From positions 33,978,930 to 34,042,929 of the forward strand of contig CM040439.1 of assembly GCA_022702705.1 (NCBI GenBank): a stretch of 64,000 nt of DNA. The letters are read 5' to 3'. Below the pieces are notes generated by a model that was given only the letters and a program-made list of their open reading frames with translations, made no database searches and had not been told where the DNA came from. Positions 13,175 through 23,977 of the stretch are shown here, piece after piece (the first letter of the stretch is position 1; every line of letters starts with the position of its first letter). The translations under genes and the position numbers were made by a program. The DNA comes from Papilionanthe hookeriana x Papilionanthe teres. Taxonomy: Eukaryota > Streptophyta > Magnoliopsida > Asparagales > Orchidaceae.

Positions 13175-14744
13175 TTTTTGTTGTCGAAGTCTCTAAGGGA
13201 ATGGAGGTTGTGGCTTTTCTAAATCAACCTTAGATGGAGAAATAGGTCTTTCCAAACCTTTCAGAGCGTCCTCTTTTGTTTTTTCAATTTCTTCTTTCTC
13301 TGTGTCAGTCTCTTTTGAAGTCTACCTTCCAACTCTCTTCCACCTCTAAACTAAATTGCTTATACTTGCTCTTTAGTTTTTTCTCTTTGATTTACTTCAG
13401 TATTACTAGAAAGCATTCCTTGGGATCTATTACTTAATGAATTGGCAATTTGTCCCAATTGATTCCCAATATTTCTAATTGTAGCTCATTGACTTTGTAA
13501 TTGATTTCCCATTTGTAACACCATTTCTTCAATAGACAATTCATTCTCCTTAAATTGTGAAGTATTATTAAAACTTGAAGGATAGGTTGGTTTATAATTA
13601 TTATTCCCTTGGTTGTTTCAATTTCCTAATGGGTTTACTAGGTTGTTCCCGTATTGTTGATTACTACCACCCCGATTATTGATATTCTAGTTAAAGTTTG
13701 GATGGTTTTTCCAATCTGAGTTATAATAATTAGAATATGGATTATTAGACTTACTTATAGCATTCAAAGTTTATGATGAAGTTTGAGAATCAACTATTTG
13801 GCCTAATGAATTTTCTTCAATCATGGAAATTGGCTGAGAAAAATTCATTCCAAATTGGTCACATCTTCCTTGAAATTGCAGCAACTTGATTTGCTAGCAT
13901 CGCAGAAGCATCATTTTTATGAATGTTGGCTACCTTCATAGGATTTAACCTTTCAGAAAGCCATTGAAAATTATTACTAGCCATTTCTTCAATTAAAACA
14001 TAAGCATCAACAAACTGTTTAGACATCAATGAACCACCACCAGCGGCATCGATAATAGATCTAAGAGATCCAACTAATTCATTGTAAAAAGTCTGAATTA
14101 TTAACTAATCTGGTATCGAATGTTGTGGACATTTTCTTAAGAGATCTTTAAAACGTTCACATGCTTCATATATAGATTCTCCTTCAAACTGACAAAAAGA
14201 TGTGATATCATTTCTAAGCTTCGCAGTCTTTGATGGTGGAAAATATTTAGCAAGTCATTTTTGTGTTAAATCACTCCAAGTTTTGATAGATCCAGGTGCT
14301 AACGAATTTATCCAAATCTTAGCTTTATCCCTTAGTAAGAAAGAAAAAGTTTAAGTCTAATAGCATCATCCGAAACACCATCGTATTTAAAAGTAGCGTA
14401 CAATTCTAAAAAATTGGAAAAATGTAAATTAGGATCTTCAGTTGATGCTCCCCAAACTTAATATTAGATATCATATGGATAATAGCAAGTTTAAGTTCAA
14501 ATGAATGAACAGCTATAGCAGGGTGTTGAATACTAACATGAAGTTCATCCACTGTAGGGTTAACATAATCTCTTAAAGGTCTAAATTCTTGATGGATTTC
14601 AACATTTTGATGATCTTGATTTGTCATTTCTTGAATATTTTTATCTTTTTCTGTTTTTTTATTTTTTTTTATTTTTCTTATAATTATCTCTAATTCAGAA
14701 TTGTAAGGCACAAGTCCCTCAGAACCTGAACTACACATACACAA
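13175..14744 (-). pseudogene. Athila gag, broken
   Basis: The open N-terminal piece (14406-14744) contains RPLRDYVNPT and a HSFELKLAIIHMI stretch typical of Athila gag. After a frameshift near 14440 the minus strand continues with FEGESIYEACERFKDLLRKCPQH near 14130-14200, and the Asn-rich C-terminal part near 13560-13760. No zinc knuckle was seen, which is usual for Athila. Several stops are present. Confidence 0.8.
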
Positions 14745-14841
14745 TAATAAAATAAGATAAAGTAAAACACATTAACAAAAACAAAAAAAAGTAAAAGGTT
14801 AATTTTTCTTAAATTCTCTTTAAATGATATTTTAATTACTT

Positions 14842-14859
14842 TCCCCGGCAACGACACCA
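14842..14859 (-). other. Athila primer binding site (tRNA-Asp type)
   Basis: Minus strand TGGTGTCGTTGCCGGGGA, 11 nt inside the 5' LTR edge. From memory of plant tRNA-Asp ends this is complementary to the tRNA 3' end with two C-to-T changes. Confidence 0.78.
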
Positions 14860-14870
14860 AAAACTTGACT

Positions 14871-16623
14871 TCGCCGGATATTTACCCTTATGTTATTCAA
14901 TTTATATTTATTTCTAATGATATTATATATCTTTGCAACGACGCCAAAAACTTGACTCAGAAGCAAATAAGAAATATATTTAAATTATATTGATAATATG
15001 GGATACTATGCAAGTATACATATGGTTTATCAAGTAATATATGACTTTTTGATTAAGCCTTGAGATATTGAACCCACAGGGAAATGTCTAAAATTTTAAA
15101 GAAAAAAGAAAAATAACTTTTTACTTTTAAAAATGATTTTGTAAAGTATGTTTTAAGATATAAAGTCTTTTAAATTTGGTTTTTTGGAATTTTTTGAATA
15201 AAAAGTAAAACAAACAACTAAAGTTAACACAACTATAAAATAGTATGAAAACAAATTATAATAAAATATCTTTTTCCTCTTTCAATGAATCAGTAATAAT
15301 TATGGAATTTTGTTATAGAAGTATCTAAAATGTGTTGTGCTAAATAAAAGCAATTATATTCTTTACTCTTACTTGGTTCTATAAAGAATATTGGTTAATT
15401 TGATGCTTTGAAATAATGTAGATGGGTTAGGCAAGGAAGATACTAGTACTCACTTTAGAGTTCCTTCGATTCCCTCCACCTGGGGGCTAACATCACATAA
15501 CAAAATTTTTCACATCAAACGAAATTAGGGGGCTTTAGCCTGTCACTATAAAGTTCTCTAATTTTACTCTCATTAAAACATATATTCCTATTTATTTGCA
15601 CCCAACCATATGGATTACAATTCTCACCCATATAATTGTAAGTGATTCTTTCCAATTGTTGATTGAGACAATACCACAATAGATCTTACATAATCTCCCA
15701 ATAAGTTTTAACATTTTAATTGACCAAATCAAGAGGTAAATGAACTGCAAGGTAGTGAATCATCACAACTTCTTCTAACATTGAAATCCTATACTTCACA
15801 CAGCTTCCTTCTATAATTTAATTACTTCATCATTTAAAAAGAAAAAAGATAAAAAAAAACTACTCATAATCCATAGAGGAAATACAATCACAACTTGATT
15901 TGAAAATAGAATCATAGTGAAAACACAAGTTTTACTTTAAAACCAAATGTAAAACAAATATAAACATTTATTTGAAAATCTTCTCCACAAGACTTTTGAA
16001 GTTCCTTTGAAACTTTGTTTTCCCCTTACAAGACACAATAGAGGTTGGCGCCCAACTCTGTTGACTCCAAATCTCTATTCTACACTTAATAAAAACTAGA
16101 TACAAAAGATAATAAAAGTGGATGAAGTGGAAATGTGTGCTCTCAATAACTTTCTAACATAAACTTGACTCTTAACACTAATCACACCCTCCAACAAAAA
16201 CTATTTTTTTTATCTTCAAGACTTCTTTTTAAAATTTTCCGAAAGGTGTATTGGCGTATCTTCAAATCATGTTCAGATTCAATGTATCTACCAAAGAATG
16301 CATATCTTCATTCAAATCTGCCGCCCAAAAGAAATTAAGGAAGTTTAAACGAAAAGTTACTTCAAACACCCCTTGAAAATTGCGCCAAATTTAAGTTAAT
16401 TCGTATTTTTAACTGTGATGCCTATGCGCCAAGGGTCCGGCGCTTAGGCGCCAGAAGCCAATTTTTTTCATTCTTCAATTTTTGCTCCAAAGTTGATCCT
16501 CTTTTGCTCATTTCATCATGGTCAGTCATTTTAATCATACCTACAAGAAAAAAATAAATATACATTTCATTAAAGTGCAATATCATCAAAAATAGATATA
16601 AAAATACATTAAAAAAACATTAT
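14871..16623 (-). repeat. Athila 5' LTR
   Basis: Direct copy of 3243-5054. The right edge is inferred where similarity stops at ...AAAAACATTATA and the copia leader resumes with CCAAGCCAAAG. The many scattered substitutions and small indels against the other LTR indicate an old insertion. Confidence 0.85.
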
Positions 16624-16971
16624 ACCAAGCCAAAGCCCTTCCTTTTCTGCTTCTCCGCAGTAAATCTCACAGGTTGGAAAACCTTCCCGAAACAGAGGGA
16701 ATATTCCCACCAGTAGGAATCAAAGACTCCCTAATTATGTTTCCTCCCTGAAGTAGATGTCGCGAAGAAAAATCCCGCTCATGTCGCGCGAAGCAGCTTC
16801 GCCCGTGTCGTTCGCTGAAGAGCCGAACGAACACCTCCTGCCGCAGATTCCCGACCTCCCGCACAAATTTCTGCTGCGACGATACCTTTGCGAGCTCGTG
16901 CAGTGAAAACACCGAAGCCTCCTATGCCGAAACATTCATCCCTGCGCCGAAAAATTTCTCTTCTGCCCTCG
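16624..16971 (-). other. copia 5' leader, PBS-proximal part
   Basis: GC-richer than its surroundings, rich in TTCGC/GCGAA words, with no supported ORF; overlapping open frames here look like chance. It continues the leader cut off at 3242. Confidence 0.65.
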
Positions 16972-16989
16972 AACCAGGCTCTGATACCA
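16972..16989 (-). other. copia primer binding site (initiator tRNA-Met type)
   Basis: Minus strand TGGTATCAGAGCCTGGTT, the standard iMet-type PBS of plant copia elements with about one mismatch. Confidence 0.88.
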
Positions 16990-17311
16990 CTTATTAAAAA
17001 AATTTTGGGCGAATAAAATAAGAATCGACGCAATCCAAAAGAACACAGAGATTTAACGAGTTTCGACAAAGATGTCAACGTCCTCGGGAGAAGAGCGGCG
17101 ACTTTCCTTTTACTATTCAGAAAAGAGTACAAAACAAAGAATGCTTTCACAGAGTTGCAAAAAGCGCTATTTATAACCCCAAAAAGAAAAAAAAATATTT
17201 GAGTACAATAGCTAATTACCAACATTACCCCTGTACTGAACCGCAAGGCGTTGCCCCCGCACTCCTAACCCACATAATAAACTCCCCCAATTTGCTCGCT
17301 CCGCTCCAACA
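16990..17311 (-). repeat. copia 5' LTR
   Basis: Begins TGTTGGAGCGG on the minus strand at 17311 and ends just before the PBS. The inner end is worn and lacks a clear CA. It holds a TATA box (TATAAATA at 17168-17175) followed by a U5 segment with GCCGCTCTTCTCCCGAGG, which is clearly related to the LTRs at 20896-21275 and 23604-23983. Confidence 0.8.
17168..17175 (-). promoter_or_regulatory. TATA box of the copia LTR
   Basis: TATAAATA on the minus strand, about 140 nt into the LTR; the same word lies at the matching place in the related LTRs at 21109 and 23817. Confidence 0.65.
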
Positions 17312-17745
17312 TCTGTTCCTTATTAGGAATATGAGACATATCTAGCATATATATAAATGTAGAGAACATTATTGTACATGGAGTCCAGATGCATATGAAC
17401 TTCACATTTAATAATTTTTTTCAAAAAGAGAAGACAAAAGTGCCCGAATATGTGATATTTGTTCATCTTTATTAAAATTAAATGCTATTTACATATACAT
17501 AACCAATTCATTATATATTCACATATATAAGACCTAATCCTTGCATTTCCATATTTATATCACCCAAATATTTCATATCACATAAAAATTGAATAAAAAC
17601 AAAAATAGTTTCAAACTATTTTCATGAGGCCATTTCAGTCTCAGAGTTTATAAAAGTGTCAAAGGGGTCTCAAACTTTTTAAATCGGTACTAAAATAGTC
17701 CCATCGGAGTATTGTTAGAGCCCCAATTTAAAGGGTCTAGGAACC
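17312..17745. other. Unassigned AT-rich DNA
   Basis: No gene or repeat structure I can support. Confidence 0.5.
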
Positions 17746-17756
17746 AATTTGATATT

Positions 17757-17970
17757 TATATAATATGTGTGTGTGTCGCAAACCGTGACCTGTTGGTAGA
17801 GCAGTCTCTTTAAAGATCGCAAGTCCCCTCAAGTCCCGGGTTCAAATCCCTCTCTGACCAGTTTGCCGATAGTGAGGGCGGTCCTCGAATAGTTAAGCAC
17901 ATGAAGATGGCTAGGGGCTCCTATAATAGCCTCCGTCATTCTTAAAAATGTTAATAATAGAGATATTCTT
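17757..17970 (+). mobile_element. Probable tRNA-derived SINE
   Basis: Pol III promoter-like words are present: TTGGTAGAGCAG (A-box-like, 17793-17804) and GGTTCAAATCC (B box, 17839-17849), about 35 nt apart as in tRNA genes, ending TCTGACCA. The element is flanked by perfect 11-bp direct repeats AATTTGATATT at 17746-17756 and 17971-17981. It is not a usable tRNA gene: I could not form a normal acceptor stem, and a 110-bp tail follows. Family unknown. Confidence 0.6.
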
Positions 17971-17981
17971 AATTTGATATT

Positions 17982-19555
17982 AAAAACTTGAGTGTTACGT
18001 ATGTCATTAATAGCCATATTTGAGTGTTAGATATGTAAATACATAAGAATTATGTGGTTTCTATCTAATTCCCTCCGTTTTTTTCTTTTCACAGTTATAA
18101 TTGTTTTTACTGATTCGATATACTTGACAATACATACACAAAATTTCAACAAGTAAACATTTATGTTGTTATTTAGCTACCAAGACAACTATTGCATATT
18201 AGAATATTCATGACAGTAGATTATGCTTTGAAAATAAACTTAACATGGAGGCTCTAAATAACAATAAATAAATGAAATGAACATAAAAGCACTACAAATT
18301 TTACCTAAAATATTCATAAAAAAATTAGGAGCAAAAAAAAAAAAAAAAAAAAAAAAATAACAATTTATCTGTGCATGATTATCGTTGAGATTGTTGCAGA
18401 AACGATGGACAATAGGGACGACCATTAAGATACTCTGGGTGATTAAGTTAGATGATAGTAGAGGCAATAATCAGAAGACAATTAGATGATGAAGACCAAG
18501 AGGCATGAGTTGGTTGACAATCATTAGTTAGATTGGTGATTGAAGAAATAAGGCGATGATAATCAAAAGATCATTGAGAATAAATAAGCAGCAAATATCA
18601 AATAACAACGACCGGGTGAAAGCGATTGGATGACAATATTTGATAATAAATGATCATTGACACTGATAGACAACTTCGAATGTTGGGAACAACTCACTGT
18701 AATTCTATGCCCAAGCTTAGCTCAAAGCATCGAGCTCTAGGTCCTCATCATGTGAAGAATAAGAGTCAACTTATAATCTATAATAAATTTAGCTAAAATT
18801 TTAAAATGGTAAATCAAACAGTCATTATTGATACCATTGATCTTAAGTGTCATAATGAACTTATAATAGTACATATTGGATTCATATCATGATGCTCTTT
18901 TTAATTATAAGCAAACAAAATTCAAAGAATGTTTGATCATTCAATCATTATTATGAAGTTTTAAATTTAAATATTTGATTTAAGTTAATCTACATTCTAA
19001 TAAGATCACTCGCGATGTTATTTAATGATTATTTTATCCGTAAGTTTATTAAAATTAGATTTTAGATGTCTCCAAATTTAATTGTGAAAATTTCTTGCAA
19101 TAAATTCATATTGGATTCTTTCTAATTCCATGTTATTGTCCTCTCATCATCATGGCACCATGCATAAGAACTTAAATATATTACAACTTTTAACATAATC
19201 TGTAGTTTCTAAGAATAGCTCCCAAAAATTTTAAAAATCTATTAAAACTAAATTAGCCCTAAACAAAACATGGTTAATGACTCTATGGTTGTGGAAACAT
19301 TTCTTGATTGATATTGTCTGTATAAAGCTTTGCTTATCAAAGAAGACGAACTGTTTCATCTCAATTGCAATAACAGAAGATCAATTGCACCAAACGGCTC
19401 ATAGATACGATAAAGCATTGCCTTCATTAGGTTTACTAGAAATGTTTAAGGTGAACAGGCCAGGGTTTAAAAGCTGAACTAAAATCTTACAACATACCAT
19501 TCTGACACGTTCAGGCATTTCATCAAGCATGTTGCAGTCACCCTGGAAAAAGACC
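17982..19555. other. Unassigned AT-rich DNA with a poly(A) run
   Basis: No supported gene. A 25-nt A run lies at 18333-18357. Short open frames here have no recognisable content. Confidence 0.5.
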
Positions 19556-19921
19556 TCAACTCCTTCTCTTTGTCTTTATCTCCTCCACGAACTCCCCAGA
19601 TTTGATCACTTCACTCGAAAACTGTACCGAGGACACCAACATTTGCCTCGCGGCGGCTGAGCCGGTCGTACCTCTTACGGAGCTGGTTCGCCTTTCGGAC
19701 GATTTGCATCGCCGCGAAGTTTCCCCGATGGCTCGCCTGACACGTTCAATGGGAGAGATTGCGGGGTCGAACGACTCCACCGGCTCTCGAGCAATCTCCA
19801 CTACGGCACGAAGAAGCCGCTCCTCATCCTCCTTGCTCCACGGCGCTGCTGTCTCCAGTTTCTCTTTTCTGCAGCTGGTGGCGGCGGCGGAGGAGCCGGA
19901 ACAGTGATGGTTCTGCTGCAT
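19556..19921 (-). CDS. Unrecognised GC-rich ORF (121 codons), possibly a gene fragment
   Basis: This stretch is clearly GC-richer than its surroundings, and the minus frame starts MQQNHHCSG. Residues 27-46 (APWSKEDEERLLRAVVEIA) have the Trp and acidic pattern seen at the start of SANT/Myb-like helices, but the later helices are not convincing in this frame. A different minus frame after about residue 66 gives a more helical, basic sequence, so a frameshift in a once longer exon is possible. The plus strand is also open here (19602-19907). No promoter or splice context was seen. Low certainty that it is a gene. Confidence 0.25.
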   Translation of the reverse strand: MQQNHHCSGSSAAATSCRKEKLETAAPWSKEDEERLLRAVVEIAREPVESFDPAISPIERVRRAIGETSRRCKSSERRTSSVRGTTGSAAARQMLVSSVQFSSEVIKSGEFVEEIKTKRRS

Positions 19922-19965
19922 TTGGGAAGAGGAAGGATGCGGTTCAAGATTTTATTAGTTGTTAA

Positions 19966-20827
19966 TTGTTATATATGCAAATTCGTGTAATATAAATTTA
20001 AATATTTAGCATATTTATTATGGATCTATATATCTATTGGGTAAGTGTTTATCATTAATTATATAAATTATTAAATTTTAAACATATAAAAATGTGATTA
20101 ATATTAATCTATTCAAAAAGTAAATTTATATTTTTAATGCTATTTTCACATAAGTATTAAATAAATAAATGGCCCGTATTATAGATATAAATAAATAAAT
20201 TTTTTTGATATATATATATATATTAGATAAATAAATTTTATTCAGATTAAAACTTGATAAAAAAACATAATACAAAATTCCTTCCACAAATATAAAAATA
20301 AAATTTTGATTACAAAAATTAGATGATTTCAAGAAAGATTTTTTTTTTTTAACTTAACCAAATATATTGCCATATGAATATCCTTTGCAGTTTGTAATAA
20401 AACTAAAGTAATTGGTCCTCCTTGCCATTATCAAAGAGAGCAAATTTATACTATTTCTTAGATAACAATTGTGAGCAAGACTTGTGAATTTTAACTAAAA
20501 AGGTAAATAAAAACAAATTTGAAATTAAATTAAGTCATGAAAATCTTATTTATAATCTTATAAAAAAGAGATTAACAACATTAGGATAATGACACAACAT
20601 AATGAAAATTAAATCTCAACAAATTTATGTGATTTGGTGAGATTCACATATGCTACAACAACATAGACTTCAAAAGAGGAACATGGATGGATGATATGGA
20701 TAAATGCAAAGAAAAATAGTAGTGATTTTTTTCTTTCAATTTTCTTCTTTACTGCAATTCTTTCTTCTATTTTTATCTCTACTGCTCTCTTCTTTCTATT
20801 TACTTATGATGGTGGGATACATTATAA

Positions 20828-20829
<2 letters not shown>
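19966..20829. other. Unassigned AT-rich DNA
   Basis: AT-rich, with a short AT run at 20210-20224. No supported gene. Confidence 0.5.
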
Positions 20830-20883
<54 letters not shown>

Positions 20884-20895
20884 CATATATATATA
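20830..20895. repeat. (AT)n microsatellite, left part
   Basis: Alternating AT with ACAT interruptions. It continues after the inserted element at 23984-24050. Confidence 0.95.
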
Positions 20896-21275
20896 TGTTA
20901 GGTATGGCTCATATACCGGGTGATGCATTTCTCCTACGGGACTAGATATTCGCCAATGTGAAGATTTGTTAGGTATGACTTATATACCGAAAATTTGGAG
21001 TCTCTTGGAATAAAAGAGGTGTGCCTTCTGGTGAAAAGAAGTATCTCTTGGAATTTAGTGGGTTGAGAGGAACGATGGTGTTTTAGTAATTTATCTATAG
21101 GTTTTATCTATAAATAGATGTGTAACCCTATGGACATTGAACCGAACTTGTAACTCTTTTGAAATAGTGAATTTGCCGCTCTGCTCCCGAAGATGTAGGC
21201 ATCTTTGCCGAACCTCGTTAAATCTCTTTGTTCTTCTTCTGGATTTGCGTTTTGTTCGCCTTAAATAGCACAACA
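20896..21275 (+). repeat. 5' LTR of the 3.1-kb element
   Basis: Starts TGTTAGGTATGG, ends GCACAACA; TATA box TATAAATA at 21109-21116. It contains an internal partial repeat of its own first 13 nt at about 20964 (TGTTAGGTATGAC). Confidence 0.9.
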
Positions 21276-21277
21276 AT

Positions 21278-21295
21278 TGGTATCAGAGTTAGGTT
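21278..21295 (+). other. Primer binding site (iMet type) of the 3.1-kb element
   Basis: TGGTATCAGAGTTAGGTT, two nt after the LTR; close to the copia PBS at 16972-16989. Confidence 0.85.
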
Positions 21296-22599
21296 CTAGG
21301 AAGAGGTGATCGGCGCAGGGAAGAGAAGAAGGATTTTGAGATTTGGTTGGCGGCAGAGGAGGAAGTTCGGTTCCGACGCCATAAGTTCGCAGAGTGCCGC
21401 AGGAGGAATTCCGGATCTGAACATGAGCAGGTTCGGTAGTTCGCAGGTGTGTCGTGCAGAAGAGTTCGGTTCCAGGTGCGTGTGGAGGCAGCGCGTGTGA
21501 AAGTTTAAAGTAGGAATTTCGGAGAGAGGAAGGGCTTCGAAGGCTTTGGCAGTTCGCACAGGTACGACGGCTCTGCAGCGGATCGCGAATAGGGCGAAAC
21601 TTGCGCGGAACAGTAGAGGCACAGTTTCGCGAAGGAATCGTCAAAGTAGTTTCAGGAACAAGCGAGCTCTAAGGACTCGCCGGTGGATTTGCATGCAGGT
21701 GGCCCTTAGCTTCGGCGTAGAGGATCAGCGAAGAAGAAAGGAATCTAGAAGGAATATTACTCTGGGTTTTCTGCTGGACGCGCGAAGGAGGAAGGCAAGA
21801 AAGGAAATTAGGCAAGAAAGGCAATTTTCTTATTCTTGGAGAAGAAAATTGATTTTCTGGAAACCTCAGAAAGGCAAGGCTTAAAATTCCTATTCCTGTA
21901 AGGGGGAGAAAGGCAATTAAATTCCCTGATTTCTGCATGAGGAGAAGGAAGACAAAGGGAAATCAAATTCCTTAATTAATTTCTGATTGTACAAATTAAT
22001 TTCCTTGTGATTAGAGAGGATTAATTTTCTGTTGAAGCGCTGGAAGGAAGGCTTAATTAAGGTAACTGATTAAGGCTTAATTAAGGGAAGGTTAATTCCA
22101 AGTGTTAGAAAGAAAGTTCTGAAACAGAGGAAAAAGGAAAGTTCCTCAATCAGAAAATTTGCTCAGAAAGGCAAGCTTGGCAAAGGAAATCTTAATCAGG
22201 AAATTTATAATTTCTGATTAGGAAATTATCTGCTGGAAGGAAAGATTCCGGGGAAATATTAATCAAGAAATTAATTTTTGCTTGAAGGAAAGATTTCGGG
22301 ACAGGAAAGATTCCGAGGCAGAAAAGATTCTGAATAAGAAATTTTCTAGCTTCAACACTTTGACAACCGAGCTGAGGAGTTCGGCAAGGGAAGCATTTAC
22401 GAATCGCAATTGGCTAGCAGGAACAGATCAAAGGAATAGTTCGGCATTTTGATCGAGAGTGGCGAGCAAGAACAGTTCAGCGAATACAACAGGCTTTCAA
22501 AGGTTCATCGCGAGCAAAGGAGGCGGAGCAGGCGCGACAGTTCGCTGTTTGATGAGGTACAGTTTCGCGGTTTGGCGAGGTACAGATTCACGGTTTGGC
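21296..22599 (+). other. Leader/interior of the 3.1-kb element
   Basis: First a GC-rich part (to about 21720) with TTCGC-type words, then a part rich in AAGGCTTAATTAAGG words. Both textures match the copia leader at 16624-16971 and 2691-3242. Open frames here are short, overlap on both strands and resemble nothing I know. Confidence 0.6.
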
Positions 22600-22960
22600 G
22601 AGGTACATTTTGTCGCATGAGGATTTGCGACAGGTGGAGTCAGTGAAATTCGCCAGTTTGTCGCATGAAGATTTGTGACATGTGGAGCCAGCGAAATTTG
22701 TCAGTTTGTCGCATGAGGATTTGCGACCAGCAAAATTCATCAGTTTGTCGCATCAGGATTTGCGACAAGTGGACCCAGCAAAATTCGTCAGTTTGTCGCA
22801 TGAGGATTTGCGACAGGTGGAGCCAGCGAAATTCGTCAGTTTGTCGCATGAGGATTTGCGACATGTGGAGCCAGCGAAATTCGTCAGTTTGTCGCATGAG
22901 GATTTGCGATAGGTGGAGCCAACAAATTCGTCAGTTTGTCGCATAAGGATTTTGCAACAG
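22600..22960 (+). repeat. 48-bp tandem repeat array with hairpin units
   Basis: About seven copies; the anchor word GTTTGTCGCAT starts at 22656, 22704, 22743, 22791, 22839 and 22887 (one unit 9 bp short). Each unit holds arms TGTCGCA and TGCGACA around a loop of about 8 nt. An isolated copy lies at 23325-23370. Because 48 is a multiple of 3, frames stay open on both strands; these are not genes. Confidence 0.9.
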
Positions 22961-23603
22961 GTGGAGTTTGGTTCCGGTGAATAGAAACCATGTTTTGTGA
23001 ATAGTGCAGTTCGGATGGGAGCAGTTCAGACAGAAAGCAGTTCAGCGGCGAAGCAGTTCCAAAGGCGCGAAAGTTCGCGCGAAACAGGTGGAGCAGCGGC
23101 GGTTCCTGCGGTTCTTTGAGTCATGACAGTTTCTAGGGGCGTGCTTTTGGTTCGCAGGAGGTGTCGCGACGATTCGCGATTGTTTGCGGGAAGATGTTCG
23201 GCGAGGTGTAGTTCGTGACCAGGAAAGGAGGCTGTCGCGTGGTGTGTTAGTTTCACAGAGGAGAGGAGTTCGCGTGTTGTTATCGCAAACAAGAGCCTCG
23301 TTTTGCCAACAGAGGAGTTCGACCAGCGAAATTCGCCAGTTCGTCGCATGAGGATTTGCGACAGGTGGAGTTCGACAGAATGCATGAAGCGAGCAGTTGT
23401 GAGTATTCACGAACAAGGGTTTCGCGGAGGTCTTCCGCGAATAGGCGCGAAGGGAGTCGGAGCTCGCGAGACAGCAGTCGACCGAGGTGCTGGTGCGAAC
23501 AGGATAAGTGTTGTAATTGGCGTGGTTAACCAACCAACTATGGTGTAAGAAACTCCATGAAGCATTTCTCCTAAGGGGCTGGATATTCGCCAAGTTGGAG
23601 ATT

Positions 23604-23977
23604 TGTTAGGTATGGCTCATATACCGGGTGATGCATTTCTCCTACGAGACTAGATATTCGCCAATGTGAAGATTTGTTAGGTATGACTCATATACCGAAA
23701 ATTTGGAGTCTCTTGAAATAAAAGAGGTGTGTCTCCTGGTGAAAAGGAGTATCTCTTGGAATTTAGTGGGTTGAGGGGAACGATGGTGTTTTAGTAATTT
23801 ATCTGTAGGTTTTATCTATAAATAGATGTGTAACCCTATGGGTATTGAACCGAACTTGTAACTCCTCTGAAATAGTGAATTCGCCGCTCTGCTCCCGAAG
23901 ATGTAGGCATCTTTGCCGAACCTCGTTAAATCTCTTTGTTCTTCTTCTGGATTTGCGTTTTTTTCGCCCTAAATTGC

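Larger units (their letters stand above)
3243..16623 (-). mobile_element. Athila-type Ty3/gypsy LTR retrotransposon nested in the copia leader
   Basis: Two direct LTR copies (3243-5054 and 14871-16623) flank gag, protease, RT, RNase H, integrase and a further 3' ORF, all on the minus strand. The order PR-RT-RH-IN and motifs such as DLGAS, FMDD and DALWAYRTAY place it in the Athila group. The PBS matches the tRNA-Asp 3' end and the PPT is G-rich. Total about 13.4 kb. All ORFs carry stops or frameshifts. The exact target duplication is not clear because the outer LTR ends are worn. Confidence 0.9.
1..17311 (-). mobile_element. Ty1/copia LTR retrotransposon, interrupted and truncated by the window edge
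   Basis: Seen: read on the minus strand from the right, the parts come in the order 5' LTR (16990-17311), PBS, leader (16624-16971), a foreign insertion (3243-16623), leader (2691-3242), gag, protease, integrase, and the start of reverse transcriptase at the left edge. This is the copia order, integrase before RT. The coding part is of the type commonly annotated as TNT 1-94-like Pol. It carries stops, frameshifts and an altered protease motif, so it is a decayed copy. The 3' LTR lies outside the window, so target duplication and LTR age cannot be read. Confidence 0.88.

Noticed and set aside
17784..17860. Functional tRNA gene
   Set aside because: Box-like words are present but no proper cloverleaf could be drawn; the surrounding target duplication fits a SINE better.
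20691..20945. ORF with a poly-Ile-Tyr tract (also near 23799 and 58325)
   Set aside because: Translation of AT microsatellites.
21261..21938. Overlapping ORFs on both strands of the 3.1-kb element
   Set aside because: GC-rich leader sequence; no retroelement or host protein motif in any frame.
22600..22960. CRISPR-like regular repeats
   Set aside because: Units are directly adjacent with no unique spacers, and the context is a plant retroelement.
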